DNA from: Bacteroides sp.
GTDB lineage: Bacteria; Bacteroidota; Bacteroidia; Bacteroidales; Bacteroidaceae
Length of the DNA: 58,409 nucleotides
Direction of reading: 5' to 3'
NCBI GenBank assembly: GCA_030152865.1
Contig: JASLIW010000159.1
Coordinates: 1-58,409 of the forward strand
Part shown: positions 34,081 to 43,353 of the stretch, in pieces
How positions within the stretch are numbered: position 1 is the first letter of the stretch
How the letters are laid out: each line of letters starts with the position of its first letter
Made by a program: the position numbers and the translations under genes
The notes under the pieces: model-generated
What the model saw: only the letters and a program-made list of their open reading frames with translations
Database searches by the model: none
What the model was told of the DNA's origin: nothing

Positions 34081-37000
34081 TTAAAAGGAAACATTCAATC
34101 CGAAGATTACAGTTTTTGGAAGTGGATATCCCCCATTGCTGCTACCACCTTCGGGCGAGTGAACAAATTTAGCTTTCGTCCAGTAACCTAAGTTTTGTCC
34201 TGTAATAGAAAGCTCAACATTGCTTAACAATGCCTTTTCTATAATCTTTTTGGGTAAACGGTAGCTTAGTGTTAGTTCACGAAGTGCTAAATAATTACCA
34301 TTATACATAAACATTGTAGTGCTGCGAGCATAGTTACGTTTTCCTAACTGGTCTGCCCATGTATAGATAGGGTATTTACCATTTATATTTTCTTCACTCC
34401 AAGTCTTTTTTGTTTCAGTAATAGTGTTATAAGTACCTTGCATATTACCCATAATCCAAGGAGTTCTCCAATCAAGAACTTTAAAACCTAACGCATAATC
34501 AAAACGAGCTGATAGACTTATGCCTTTCCATGAAACATTTGTATTGATACCACCTGTCCACTTAGGTGTAGTATTACCTACTTTTACCTGGTCAAATACA
34601 TCAATTACTCCATCACCGTTAACATCTTTCCACTTTACATCACCCGGTTGAATAGGCAAGCCATTTTTCTTATCTGCATCAGAAAGTTTAGCCCAAGCTT
34701 CAGGACCATAAAGCACTTTATTATTAGAACCATTATTTCCTGTTGATTTATCAATTAGATTACCAGGAATCTCATCGTAGCTCTTGTAGATACCTTCTGC
34801 CTTATAAGCATAAACATCACCTGGGCGTTGACCTTCTTGGTAACCACCTACCCATATTTTTTCATAGCTACCATCTTCCAGCTGTCTCCCAGTATAAACC
34901 TCCATGCCGCCTTGACGATTGTTTGCAAGACCATTGTAAGGAAGCTTGATGACTTTATTCATATTATAAGCTGCATTCCAGTTTAGACTCCATTTCCAAT
35001 CGTCTTGATCAATTATTCTAAATCCTAATTCCGCTTCAAGACCACGATTTCTAAATTTACCATTATTAGATGTAATTGAACTAATGCCTGAAGAAGAAGG
35101 TAAGTTGATATTCGCAAACTTATCGTCAGTTAAGCGATTATAGAAAGTTATGTTTGAATTAATGCGATTCTCCAAGAAACTTACATCCAAACCAACTTCA
35201 AATGTTTGAGATCTTTCCCATTTTAAATAAGGGTTAGGAAGAGATCCGAGTAAATAACCTACATCACCATCGTATTTGTTTGTCCCATACGAACCATGCA
35301 CTGTATAGTTTCCTACCCAGTTAGGGTTTACATTACCATTCAACCCATAACTAGCTCTCAATTTGGCAAAGGAGATAATCTCTGAAAAACTCTTCATAAA
35401 CTCCTCTTTTCCAAATACCCAACCTGCTGATATCCCTGGAAATGTGCCCCATCTGTTATTTTTTGCTAATCGAGAATATCCATCGCGTCTCATTACAAAA
35501 GACATTAGATACTTACTCCTATAATCGTAGTTAACCCGTCCAAAAAATGACATAATTCTATTTCTAGAATGGCCCGATCCTATTTTACGTTTACCTTCTT
35601 CTGTGGAAGTAAGACCTAAGTCCATAAAATCATCGGTAGGAGCTCCTGAGCCTTCAGCATTGAATGCTTTATAGTTTGAATCGTAGAATTCATAACCTAA
35701 CATCGCTGATAGATAATGATCTTTAGTAATTTGATTGTCATAACTTAAAATAGCATTGTAAGTTTGATCAACTGTACGGTTGTATGAAGCCCATGAATTT
35801 CTAGCTGTATTAACTACGCCGGGAGAAGCTAGATAGTCTTTATTAAAGCCCTCGTACTTGCCTTCGTTATAGAACAAGCTACCTGTAGCCTTTAATGTTA
35901 ATCCTTTCATAAGATCAATAGTAAAACTTTGTACTATGTTAAACTTATCGGTGTTATTATCTCTTTTAAATTTACTCAGATTAAATTTTTGATTTCCATC
36001 TCCTGAGTTTGGTCCAAGCAGCATTTCTCCTTCAGCATTATAGCCTCTAAAGGTCGATGGTAGAGAAAGCATACGTGAGAAATATTCAACTTCACCTCTT
36101 GAACCAGGAGATAAGCCATACCATTTTGCATCAGCAAAGCTAAATGAAGAGCTAGATTTTAACCAAGATTTTAATTGATAGTCAGCATTGAGAGTAAAAG
36201 TAAAGCGTTTGTACCAGTTATTTACGGCCGATCCTTTGCTATGATTATACCCGATACCTGCATAATAAGAACCTTTATCATTTCCTCCACTAACATTTAA
36301 ATTATAATCTTGAGAAATAGAAGGATCATTGATATTAAACTCTGCAGGGTCTGTGTTCTTATATATTATTCTGCCACCATACACTGGATCTGTCATAATT
36401 TGCCAACCTTTAACTAAAAGGAAAGCTAGGTCATCTGTGTAATTCATTGTACTCCAAATCCCTCTAACATCTTCATTACCATTAATAGGTATTCTATTCT
36501 CTTTATCAGCCCAGTAAATATTACCAGTTCCATATGGAGTGGCACCATCCAAAGAGTTTAGGTTAGTTGTTCCTTGCCAGTTCCCTTTTGAGTCTTTATA
36601 TATCTGTGCCGCTCTTTGTTGAGCTGTACGTTGCCACCAAATATAATCCCCAGCATTCATGAACTTATAAGGATTATTATAGTAGTTAAGACCAATTTTA
36701 GATTTTAGAGTAACTTCTGTTTTACCTTCTTTTCCTCTTTTTGTTGTAATTAAAATCACACCGTTATTGGCTCTCGCTCCATAGATAGCAGTAGCACCTG
36801 CATCTTTTAATACTTCCATAGACTCAATGTCGTTAGGATTGATGTCATTTAATCCCCCACGAACTTGTCCGTCTACAATCACAAGAGGAGATCCCGACCC
36901 ATTATAATCAGTCCCTCCACGAAGAATAATTTGAGGTGCAGCACCAGGATCACCCGATGTTTGAAGGACTCTCAACCCTGAAACAGCACCCGATAATGCT

Positions 37001-37413
37001 TGTGCAGGATTAGCAAACAACCCATTTTCAAGAGTTTCTTCTTTTACTTTGGCAATTGAGTTAGTTACTTTGGAACGTAACTGTTTACCTCCATAACCAG
37101 TAACAACTACCTCTTCTAGCAACTCTGAATCTTCTTTTAATACAACTTTGAAAAATGTTTCATTACCCACTTTCAGAGTTTGTGATTGAAATCCTAGATA
37201 AGATATCCTAAGTGATGCATTTGCATTCACTTTCAGCTTAAAGTTTCCACTTATGTCTGTAACTGTACCATTACTAGTACCCACTTCCAGAATACTTGCA
37301 CCAATTACAGGCTCTCCAGTCCAATCTAAAACGGTACCATTAATTGACAGTTGCTGGGCTTTCAATCCCAGTGTCATCAGTAAATAAAACATTACAAATA
37401 AAGTCCTTTTCAT
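34081..37413 (-). CDS. SusC/RagA-family TonB-dependent outer-membrane transporter
   Basis: The 1110-residue protein has a signal peptide (about 1-19). A carboxypeptidase-regulatory-like domain follows (SINGTVLDWTGEPVIGASI to about residue 95), then the TonB-box-like segment EEVVVTGYG. The plug domain contains NPAQALSGAVSGLRVLQTSG, IILRGGTDYNGSGSPLVIVD and SMEVLKDAGATAIYGARAN, and a long beta-barrel ends in VIFGLNVSF with the terminal Phe. Together with the SusD it forms a lidded importer. It faces the nan operon across the IS relic, so it may be NanO, the outer-membrane sialic-acid importer (inference). No SusR-type or ECF sigma/anti-sigma gene is next to it. Confidence 0.95.
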   Translation of the reverse strand: MKRTLFVMFYLLMTLGLKAQQLSINGTVLDWTGEPVIGASILEVGTSNGTVTDISGNFKLKVNANASLRISYLGFQSQTLKVGNETFFKVVLKEDSELLEEVVVTGYGGKQLRSKVTNSIAKVKEETLENGLFANPAQALSGAVSGLRVLQTSGDPGAAPQIILRGGTDYNGSGSPLVIVDGQVRGGLNDINPNDIESMEVLKDAGATAIYGARANNGVILITTKRGKEGKTEVTLKSKIGLNYYNNPYKFMNAGDYIWWQRTAQQRAAQIYKDSKGNWQGTTNLNSLDGATPYGTGNIYWADKENRIPINGNEDVRGIWSTMNYTDDLAFLLVKGWQIMTDPVYGGRIIYKNTDPAEFNINDPSISQDYNLNVSGGNDKGSYYAGIGYNHSKGSAVNNWYKRFTFTLNADYQLKSWLKSSSSFSFADAKWYGLSPGSRGEVEYFSRMLSLPSTFRGYNAEGEMLLGPNSGDGNQKFNLSKFKRDNNTDKFNIVQSFTIDLMKGLTLKATGSLFYNEGKYEGFNKDYLASPGVVNTARNSWASYNRTVDQTYNAILSYDNQITKDHYLSAMLGYEFYDSNYKAFNAEGSGAPTDDFMDLGLTSTEEGKRKIGSGHSRNRIMSFFGRVNYDYRSKYLMSFVMRRDGYSRLAKNNRWGTFPGISAGWVFGKEEFMKSFSEIISFAKLRASYGLNGNVNPNWVGNYTVHGSYGTNKYDGDVGYLLGSLPNPYLKWERSQTFEVGLDVSFLENRINSNITFYNRLTDDKFANINLPSSSGISSITSNNGKFRNRGLEAELGFRIIDQDDWKWSLNWNAAYNMNKVIKLPYNGLANNRQGGMEVYTGRQLEDGSYEKIWVGGYQEGQRPGDVYAYKAEGIYKSYDEIPGNLIDKSTGNNGSNNKVLYGPEAWAKLSDADKKNGLPIQPGDVKWKDVNGDGVIDVFDQVKVGNTTPKWTGGINTNVSWKGISLSARFDYALGFKVLDWRTPWIMGNMQGTYNTITETKKTWSEENINGKYPIYTWADQLGKRNYARSTTMFMYNGNYLALRELTLSYRLPKKIIEKALLSNVELSITGQNLGYWTKAKFVHSPEGGSSNGGYPLPKTVIFGLNVSF

Positions 37414-37519
37414 AATAATTTTTTTAAGGTATGCTATACATAGTTTAGATATTAATTATCTGTAACACTTATAATTAATTCTTTTAGTAATGCAATATTA
37501 GATAAAAAATATGTTAAAT

Positions 37520-37527
37520 CAAACTTA
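37520..37527 (-). promoter_or_regulatory. Candidate -7 box for susCD
   Basis: On the minus strand TAAGTTTG, a TAnnTTTG match 107 bases upstream of the susC ATG, leaving a leader of about 100 bases. The rest of the 413-base gap 37414-37826 holds the helicase terminator (37774-37806) and no gene I can see. Confidence 0.4.
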
Positions 37528-37773
37528 TTTTATGAAATGTTGGATTATCTAAAATCGCACACTAAATTTCAATTATAGTAAGGTGGCCTACTTTAGCTGT
37601 CTTCTAATAGTACCTTGGTAAGTGCTAAAGACTGCGAACGCTTTCCGTAAAATTTAAGCAGATTATATCCTATTAAATTTGTGATGGTATGAAAGCTAGT
37701 AAAGCAACCAGATAAAAGCACTGAAAAAGACTAGATGTTCACCCCTCTTCATTAAAACACCTTTATAAGCATA

Positions 37774-37806
37774 AAAAAAGAGTGATCGACGCGTCAATCA
37801 CTCTTT
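37774..37806. terminator. Terminator downstream of the DEAD-box helicase
   Basis: AAAGAGTGAT and ATCACTCTTT arms close a GC-rich loop. They are flanked by an A-run on the left (a T-run for minus-strand transcripts). It lies 20 bases after the helicase stop. Confidence 0.8.
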
Positions 37807-37826
37807 TGTATATTGTTTTGAGTACT

Positions 37827-39500
37827 TTATCTATATGAGCGAGGAGATCTTCTCTTGCTTTTCTTGTACTTTGGTCTGGCTTGTTGTGGAGCCTCTTGTG
37901 CCACTTCAACAATAATCTTTCGATCTCCCCATCTTTGGTTGTTTAATGACTTGAGTACTGTCTTTGTAGATCTGTCTTCAACTTCAAAGAATGAAAAGTT
38001 TCTCATTAAGTCTATTCTTCCTAGTTCAACTCTTTTATGCGTATTTGTATTAATCAAATCCAACAACTCGGAAGGATAGAAGTCATCTTTTTTACCCAAA
38101 TTAATAAATAGGCGAGTATAACCTGACTCAGCTCTTCTTGCTCCACGCTCATCGCGCTGTCTTGAGTCGCTAGGTGCTTGTATATCACTCTTGTCTTTGT
38201 AATACTCTAAGAAGCGGTTAAACTCCATAGATACCATACGTTTGATGAGGTCTTCTTTGCTCAACCAGTCTAGTTTACGATACACTTCAGGTAAGAAACT
38301 TTCTATTTCCTCTTCGTTGACTTTTACTTTCTCAATATCGCTAATAACCTTGAATATCTGTTTTTCACAAATTTCTTGTTGGGTTGGCATGATGCCTTCT
38401 TCAAACTTCTTTCCGATTATTTTTTCAATTTCTCGAAGTTTGCCTTTTTCACGCATATTGATGATGGCTATAGATACTCCTGTTTTACCAGCTCTACCTG
38501 TTCTACCACTGCGATGTGTATAGCTTTCTGTATCATCAGGTAGTCCATAATTAATGACATGAGTTAAGTCATCTACGTCAAGACCTCTTGCTGCCACGTC
38601 TGTAGCTATTAACAGCTGGAGGTTTTTAACACGGAATTTTTGCATAACCATATCTCGTTGAGCTTGAGATAGCTCACCATGGAGGGCATCAGCATTATAG
38701 CCTTCTTGCACGAGTTGGTCGGCTATGGTCTGGGTTTCTTTACGTGTACGACAAAAAACAATTCCATATATTTGAGGATTAGAGTCTACAATGCGTTTGA
38801 GCGCTTCGTATTTGTCTTTAGCGTGAACCTTGAATACAAGATGCTTGACATTTTTACTGCCTTCATTTTTGCGACCGATGGTTATTTCCTTGGCGTTTTT
38901 GAGGTATTTTTTAGAAATACGAGCAATATCCTTACTCATTGTAGCTGAAAAGAGTAGTGTGTTTCTATTCTCAGGTACATCTGCTAAAATGGCATTTATA
39001 CTATCAGTAAATCCCATATTAAGCATTTCATCCGCCTCATCCATTACTACATTGCTTATTGTAGCTAGTGAAACAGTACCCCTATCCATAAGGTCGAGTA
39101 GGCGACCAGGGGTAGCTACAATGATGTGTACTCCTTTACGCAAGCTCCTAATTTGACTTTGGATAGATGAGCCTCCGTATACAGGAAGGACTTTTAATCC
39201 ATCAATATATTTTGAGTAGTTGTATAAGTCGTCTGCTATTTGCAAGCATAACTCCCTAGTAGGGCATAAGATAAGTGACTGTGGAACTCTTTTAGATACA
39301 TCTACCTGCTGAATAAGAGGTAGTCCAAAAGCAGCTGTTTTGCCTGTTCCTGTTTGTGCTAGAGCTACGACGTCGTTATTTTCACCTAGTAAATAAGGAA
39401 TAACTTGCTCCTGTACGGGCATAGGATGTTCATATCCCATCTCGCTAATTGCTTTTTGTATCTCAGAAGATACACCAAGCTCTTTAAAATTTTTCATCAA
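37827..39500 (-). CDS. DEAD-box ATP-dependent RNA helicase with DbpA-type RNA-binding domain
   Basis: The 557-residue protein shows the full helicase set: Q motif (FKELGVSSEIQKAI...HPMPVQEQ), motif I AQTGTGKTAAFG, Ia PTRELCLQI, II DEAD (VVMDEADEML), III SAT, IV VFCRTRKE, V ATDVAARGLDV and VI HRSGRTGRAGKTG. A DbpA/CsdA-like RNA-binding domain (about residues 470-540) and a basic tail rich in Lys and Arg follow. Roles in ribosome assembly or RNA decay are usual for this group (DeaD/CshA). It is monocistronic. Confidence 0.94.
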   Translation of the reverse strand: MMKNFKELGVSSEIQKAISEMGYEHPMPVQEQVIPYLLGENNDVVALAQTGTGKTAAFGLPLIQQVDVSKRVPQSLILCPTRELCLQIADDLYNYSKYIDGLKVLPVYGGSSIQSQIRSLRKGVHIIVATPGRLLDLMDRGTVSLATISNVVMDEADEMLNMGFTDSINAILADVPENRNTLLFSATMSKDIARISKKYLKNAKEITIGRKNEGSKNVKHLVFKVHAKDKYEALKRIVDSNPQIYGIVFCRTRKETQTIADQLVQEGYNADALHGELSQAQRDMVMQKFRVKNLQLLIATDVAARGLDVDDLTHVINYGLPDDTESYTHRSGRTGRAGKTGVSIAIINMREKGKLREIEKIIGKKFEEGIMPTQQEICEKQIFKVISDIEKVKVNEEEIESFLPEVYRKLDWLSKEDLIKRMVSMEFNRFLEYYKDKSDIQAPSDSRQRDERGARRAESGYTRLFINLGKKDDFYPSELLDLINTNTHKRVELGRIDLMRNFSFFEVEDRSTKTVLKSLNNQRWGDRKIIVEVAQEAPQQARPKYKKSKRRSPRSYR

Positions 39501-39572
39501 ATGTTTTTAATAATCTTTTAAACCTATTGTTACGGATTTGCTATGCATCAGAAATAAGATGGAGAAGAGAGT

Positions 39573-40643
39573 TTATCTGATTTCTAATAGCGTAGATTGA
39601 AGCTTTGCAATGTCTTTTGATGCAAATCCAAGCCCTTCTATAAAGTAGGTCTCTATAGAACCGTAATCCGACTTGATGGCTTGAATCACTGCATTAATGT
39701 AGTCTTTATTAGCTAGTAATAATGCAGTTAAAGCTTCTTGACCTCTACTTGAGAGTTGAGCAGCATAGGTGTTAGCACTTGATAGGTCTATAAATTCGTT
39801 TGAACGCATATAGTCTGTAATTGCTACACTTTCACTCACACCCAGGAGGCGAAGTAAGATAAAAGCTACAACAGCAACTTCCTCTTTACCTGTAATACCC
39901 TCTAGTATTACAGGGTAATTTTTACTGTCCAAAAGTAATGAAAAGATTGTCTTGAGTTGTTCTTTGTTGTTCTTAACAAGCTCAATGTATAAACCTTTCA
40001 TTTCCTCTTTGAGCTGGTTCCTATTTAGCTTTTGATCAATAATTTTGTTAATTAAATGTTCTCTTTTTTTATCTATTTCTATGGGTATAGAATAGAGATT
40101 GAAGTGTTTGTCTATGTCTTTATCTCTTTGTTGTTCTTCTAAAGGACGAATATCAATAATTGATTTTATACCTAGGCTTTTGAGGCGTGCAATACCTGTC
40201 TCATCAATATGATCTAACTCTCCTGAGCGGAAAAATTGTCCCCATTTTACTGTTTTACGATCAGGATAAACGAGATAGCCACCTAAATCTCTAAAATTCT
40301 GAACATTGTTTATATTTATATTATGGCTAGCTACAATAACACGAATATCATTGCTAAACTTAACTGAGTAGAATTGACGGTTAGTAGGCTCATTATTGAC
40401 TATGATTAGTTTTTGATCTTCAACCTTGGCCATACCAACAGGGATGTTTTCGGAAATAGAGTAGGGAGAATCCCCTGCATAGACACGTACGTATCCTTCT
40501 GGCTGAGGTGTTATTTCCCACTTTATGATACTGTTTCCTACTTTATTCTCTTCGCAATTTATGATAACTTGATGAGAAGTTTTAGTGCATGATGATAGTA
40601 GTACAAATAGAAAAAATAACCTAAGTATCTGTTTCTTATGCAT
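39573..40643 (-). CDS. Tyrosine-phosphatase-fold lipoprotein lacking catalytic residues
   Basis: The 356-residue protein has a lipoprotein signal (LLSSC, Cys19), a beta-rich region with GYVRVYAGDSPYSISENIPVG (about 50-75) and then the Y_phosphatase3 domain starting NVQNFRDLGGY, GQFFRSGELDHI, IKSIIDIRP. In active members the P-loop is HCxAGKDRTG. Here the same place (residues 248-257) reads EGITGKEEVA, so the nucleophilic Cys is Gly249 and the essential Arg is Glu255. The flanking helix (FILLRLLGVSE) is intact and there is no frameshift. It is therefore probably a pseudophosphatase, perhaps a binding protein on the envelope. Confidence 0.85.
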   Translation of the reverse strand: MHKKQILRLFFLFVLLSSCTKTSHQVIINCEENKVGNSIIKWEITPQPEGYVRVYAGDSPYSISENIPVGMAKVEDQKLIIVNNEPTNRQFYSVKFSNDIRVIVASHNININNVQNFRDLGGYLVYPDRKTVKWGQFFRSGELDHIDETGIARLKSLGIKSIIDIRPLEEQQRDKDIDKHFNLYSIPIEIDKKREHLINKIIDQKLNRNQLKEEMKGLYIELVKNNKEQLKTIFSLLLDSKNYPVILEGITGKEEVAVVAFILLRLLGVSESVAITDYMRSNEFIDLSSANTYAAQLSSRGQEALTALLLANKDYINAVIQAIKSDYGSIETYFIEGLGFASKDIAKLQSTLLEIR

Positions 40644-40668
40644 GTTTACTAGCTAGTGTAAGTTGCTA

Positions 40669-40676
40669 CAAATATA
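40669..40676 (-). promoter_or_regulatory. Candidate -7 box for the pseudophosphatase gene
   Basis: On the minus strand TATATTTG, a full consensus match 26 bases upstream of the ATG at 40643. Confidence 0.4.
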
Positions 40677-40761
40677 CGAGTTAGTCTGTTCACTTCACAG
40701 AAAATGTCCATTAAATCGGCAAAGTATATTAAATTTTAAGACTCTTTGTGTATTTAAGTAG

Positions 40762-40811
40762 CAAAAGCATCCGATAACCGATTCATAGAGAATCGAAAGC
40801 AGATGCTTTTG
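40762..40811. terminator. Two-level hairpin terminator downstream of the kdsD-like gene
   Basis: The outer stem CAAAAGCATC (40762-40771) pairs with GATGCTTTTG (40802-40811). An inner stem CGATTC/GAATCG lies within. It is 61 bases after the kdsD-like stop on the minus strand. Confidence 0.7.
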
Positions 40812-40872
40812 TTTAGATGTGGTAAGCCATAGTTTCCTCTACTGGGAAGTTAATAAAACTTGTGTGTTTTAC

Positions 40873-41490
40873 TTATTTTGAACAAAGGCTTCTGGATTTT
40901 TCACCCAAATAGCCTCCGTGATGTCTTTTAGAGTAGTCTGCTGCTGTAAATTCTGTTTTCTTCATGGTCTCTACCACAAGTATATCACCGAGTACAGTCA
41001 TAGCAGTTGTAGAGGTCGTAGGAGTCATTCCAAGTGTACAGACTTCTTTGGGGTTACCTGTACTAAGAGCGATATCTGCTTCTTTAGCCAATGGACTTTC
41101 AAGGTTTCCTGTAATTACAATGAATTTAATATGTGGGGATAACTCCCTGGCTAAGCAGGTAAGCTCAACAATCTCTCTTGTTTTACCTGAGTTAGAAATC
41201 ATTAAAAAGAGGTCGTTTTCTTGTAATACACCCAAGTCACCGTGTTGTGCTTCACTAGGGTGGAGAAAAACTGAAGGAATCCCAGTAGAGCAGAATGTAG
41301 TGGCAATATTCATTGCTATTTGTCCTGCTTTTCCCATTCCTGAGGTTACTAACTTGCCTTTTTTCTCATGTACTTGCTGTACTATGAGGTCTACTGCTTT
41401 TTCAAAGTCTTGAGTGATGGGAATGTTAAGTACGGCTTCTGCCTCCTTCTGAAGTAACTCTTGGATTGCTTGAATCATGCTACTAATCAT
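40873..41490 (-). CDS. kdsD: SIS-domain arabinose-5-phosphate isomerase, single-domain form
   Basis: The 205 residues form one SIS domain: KLVTSGMGKAGQIAMNIATTF, SVFLHPSEAQHGDLGVLQ, LMISNSGKTREIVEL and LGMTPTTSTTAMTVLGD, the pattern of KdsD/KpsF/GutQ. These enzymes convert ribulose 5-phosphate to arabinose 5-phosphate for Kdo in LPS. The E. coli enzymes carry two CBS domains; none are present here, as in the single-domain form known from Bacteroides. The ATG overlaps the LOG gene stop by 8 bases, so the two are probably coupled. Confidence 0.85.
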   Translation of the reverse strand: MISSMIQAIQELLQKEAEAVLNIPITQDFEKAVDLIVQQVHEKKGKLVTSGMGKAGQIAMNIATTFCSTGIPSVFLHPSEAQHGDLGVLQENDLFLMISNSGKTREIVELTCLARELSPHIKFIVITGNLESPLAKEADIALSTGNPKEVCTLGMTPTTSTTAMTVLGDILVVETMKKTEFTAADYSKRHHGGYLGEKSRSLCSK

Positions 41491-42016
41491 TATTTAATAA
41501 AATATTTAAGTCTGCTTCTGTGTTTGCTACAGCATATAGATCGGATAGCTCACTACGAATAAAGCCCTCTTGCCTAAACTTGACTAGAGCCTGTATGAGT
41601 TCGTCGTAAAAGTGATTCGTATTATAAAAAATCACCTTCTTTTGGTGGTAATCCAAGATTCTGTTGGCTAGCACGTGAAACACTTCATCTAGGGTGCCAA
41701 TCCCTCCGGCTAAAGCTACTAGAACATCTGACTTTTGAAGAATAATGTCTTTTCTTTGACTTAAGTCAGGGACAGTGTGTACTTGGTGCATAAAAGTACT
41801 TGCATGCTCTTGTAGCTTTTCTGGAACTACACCAATCACTTGACCACCTTCTTTGTATGTTTCTTGAGCCAGAATTTCCATCAACCCTCTATTAACACCT
41901 CCAAACACTAATGTTTTGTTGTGTTTACCTAACCACTGGCCAAACTGTTTGGCTCCTTCTTTATAAATTGGGGCTATTTCATTAGAGGCTGAGCAAAAAA
42001 CTCCGATATTTTTCAT
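41483..42016 (-). CDS. LOG-family (lysine-decarboxylase-like) protein
   Basis: The 177-residue protein has the Rossmann-like LOG fold: IGVFCSASNEIAPIYKEGA, LVFGGVNRGLMEILAQ and the motif region ALAGGIGTLDEVFHV. LOG enzymes cleave nucleoside 5'-monophosphates such as cytokinin riboside monophosphate or AMP. The family motif is PGGxGTxxE; here the Pro is Ala (AGGIGTLDE) and the catalytic Glu is kept. Such proteins are often mislabelled as lysine decarboxylases. The substrate in this organism is unknown. The gene is in a two-gene unit with the kdsD-like gene. Confidence 0.88.
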   Translation of the reverse strand: MKNIGVFCSASNEIAPIYKEGAKQFGQWLGKHNKTLVFGGVNRGLMEILAQETYKEGGQVIGVVPEKLQEHASTFMHQVHTVPDLSQRKDIILQKSDVLVALAGGIGTLDEVFHVLANRILDYHQKKVIFYNTNHFYDELIQALVKFRQEGFIRSELSDLYAVANTEADLNILLNND

Positions 42017-42117
42017 CTCTATTATGCTATGTTAATATACAAATATCTACAAATTTCTATTAATGACCATACTTTTTATCTAATATTGCATTTCTAACAC
42101 GAGAAACAACTACACTT

Positions 42118-43353
42118 ATGAGTTACTTTCAGCACACACTAGCTAACGGCTTACGTATCATTCTAGAGCAAACTACTTCTAAAGTAGCTTACTGTGGCTA
42201 TGCTATAAATGTAGGTACTCGCGATGAACTCCCCTCAGAGGCAGGTATGGCTCATTTGGTAGAGCATATGATATTTAAAGGAACAAGTCACCGTAAGTCT
42301 TGGCATATACTCAATCGAATGGAAAATGTAGGAGGAGATCTAAATGCCTACACGAGTAGAGAGGAGACAATGGTTTATTCAACCTTTTTAGTAGAGCACT
42401 TTTCTAGAGCCGTAGATTTATTGACCGATATTGTCTTTCATTCTATATATCCAGAAGAAGAGCTTATTAAGGAGATAGATGTGATTGTTGATGAGATTCA
42501 GTCTTATAAAGATAGTCCATCAGAGCTTATCTTTGATGAATTTGATACGATACTGTTTAAAGATCATCCTTTGGGTAGAGATATACTGGGTGATGTGCGA
42601 TCTTTAAAATCGCATAGCTCTAAGGCTATTCAAGAGTTTACCTCTAGGCATTATCATCCTGATAATATGGTCTTTTTTGTTAGAGGTAATTTATCTCTTA
42701 AGCGTGTTGTTAATACCTTAGAGCGATTTACAGATAGCTTAACAGGGCAGAGTGGGAGAGTTGATCGAATAGCACCTCCTTTACAAAAGCCTATCAAACG
42801 TGTGGTCCAAAAAGAAACACATCAAACTCATGTGTTAATGGGAGCTAGAGGGTATAGTTTTTTTGAAGAAAAGAGAGATGCTTTATTTCTATTAAACAAT
42901 ATCTTAGGAGGTCCAGGAATGAATAGCCGGTTGAATTTGTCTTTAAGAGAGCGTTATGGGCTAGTGTATGCTATAGAGTCGAACTTGACTTCTTATACCG
43001 ATGCAGGTCAACTTTCCATCTATTTTGGTTGTGATGCCAAAGACTTAAATAACTGCCTCGAACTGGTGTTGAGAGAGCTTAATGAGCTTCGTCAAACACG
43101 CTTATCTAGTCTAAAACTATCTATGGCCAAAAAACAACTTTTAGGGCAGATAGGTGTGAGCTCAGATCATGGAGAAAGTATGGCTCTAGGTATGGGCAAG
43201 ACATTTTTGCATTTAAACAAGTGTGACGACTACAATGCAATTTATCAGCGCATTACCGGCTTAACTGAACTTGATATATTAGAGGTTGCTAATGAGGTTT
43301 TGTCAGAGGAAAAACTGTTTTATCTCATTTATTCAGCAAGAAGCGAGTCATAA
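42118..43353 (+). CDS. M16-family zinc metallopeptidase (processing-peptidase type)
   Basis: The 411-residue protein has the inverted zinc motif HxxEH in AHLVEHMIFKGTSHRK (about residue 44) and the third-ligand region IVDEIQSYKDSPSE. The second half carries the usual R/Y segment (GPGMNSRLNLSLRERYGLVYAIES). It resembles bacterial PqqL/YmxG-like processing peptidases. There is no signal peptide, so a cytoplasmic peptidase acting on peptides is likely. Its last 25 bases overlap the convergent WbqC-like gene. Confidence 0.92.
   Translation: MSYFQHTLANGLRIILEQTTSKVAYCGYAINVGTRDELPSEAGMAHLVEHMIFKGTSHRKSWHILNRMENVGGDLNAYTSREETMVYSTFLVEHFSRAVDLLTDIVFHSIYPEEELIKEIDVIVDEIQSYKDSPSELIFDEFDTILFKDHPLGRDILGDVRSLKSHSSKAIQEFTSRHYHPDNMVFFVRGNLSLKRVVNTLERFTDSLTGQSGRVDRIAPPLQKPIKRVVQKETHQTHVLMGARGYSFFEEKRDALFLLNNILGGPGMNSRLNLSLRERYGLVYAIESNLTSYTDAGQLSIYFGCDAKDLNNCLELVLRELNELRQTRLSSLKLSMAKKQLLGQIGVSSDHGESMALGMGKTFLHLNKCDDYNAIYQRITGLTELDILEVANEVLSEEKLFYLIYSARSES

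Noticed and set aside
34081..37413. Calling the SusC/SusD pair NanO/NanU outright
   Set aside because: Context suggests it, but the genes are on the opposite strand behind an IS relic and ligand specificity cannot be read from these sequences.
41671..41687. A further parS site (CACGTGAAACA) inside the LOG gene
   Set aside because: Only the right half matches; the left half (GCTAG) differs at several fixed positions, and it is in coding sequence. CACGTG cores near 14398, 16265, 49739 and 54722 also fail.
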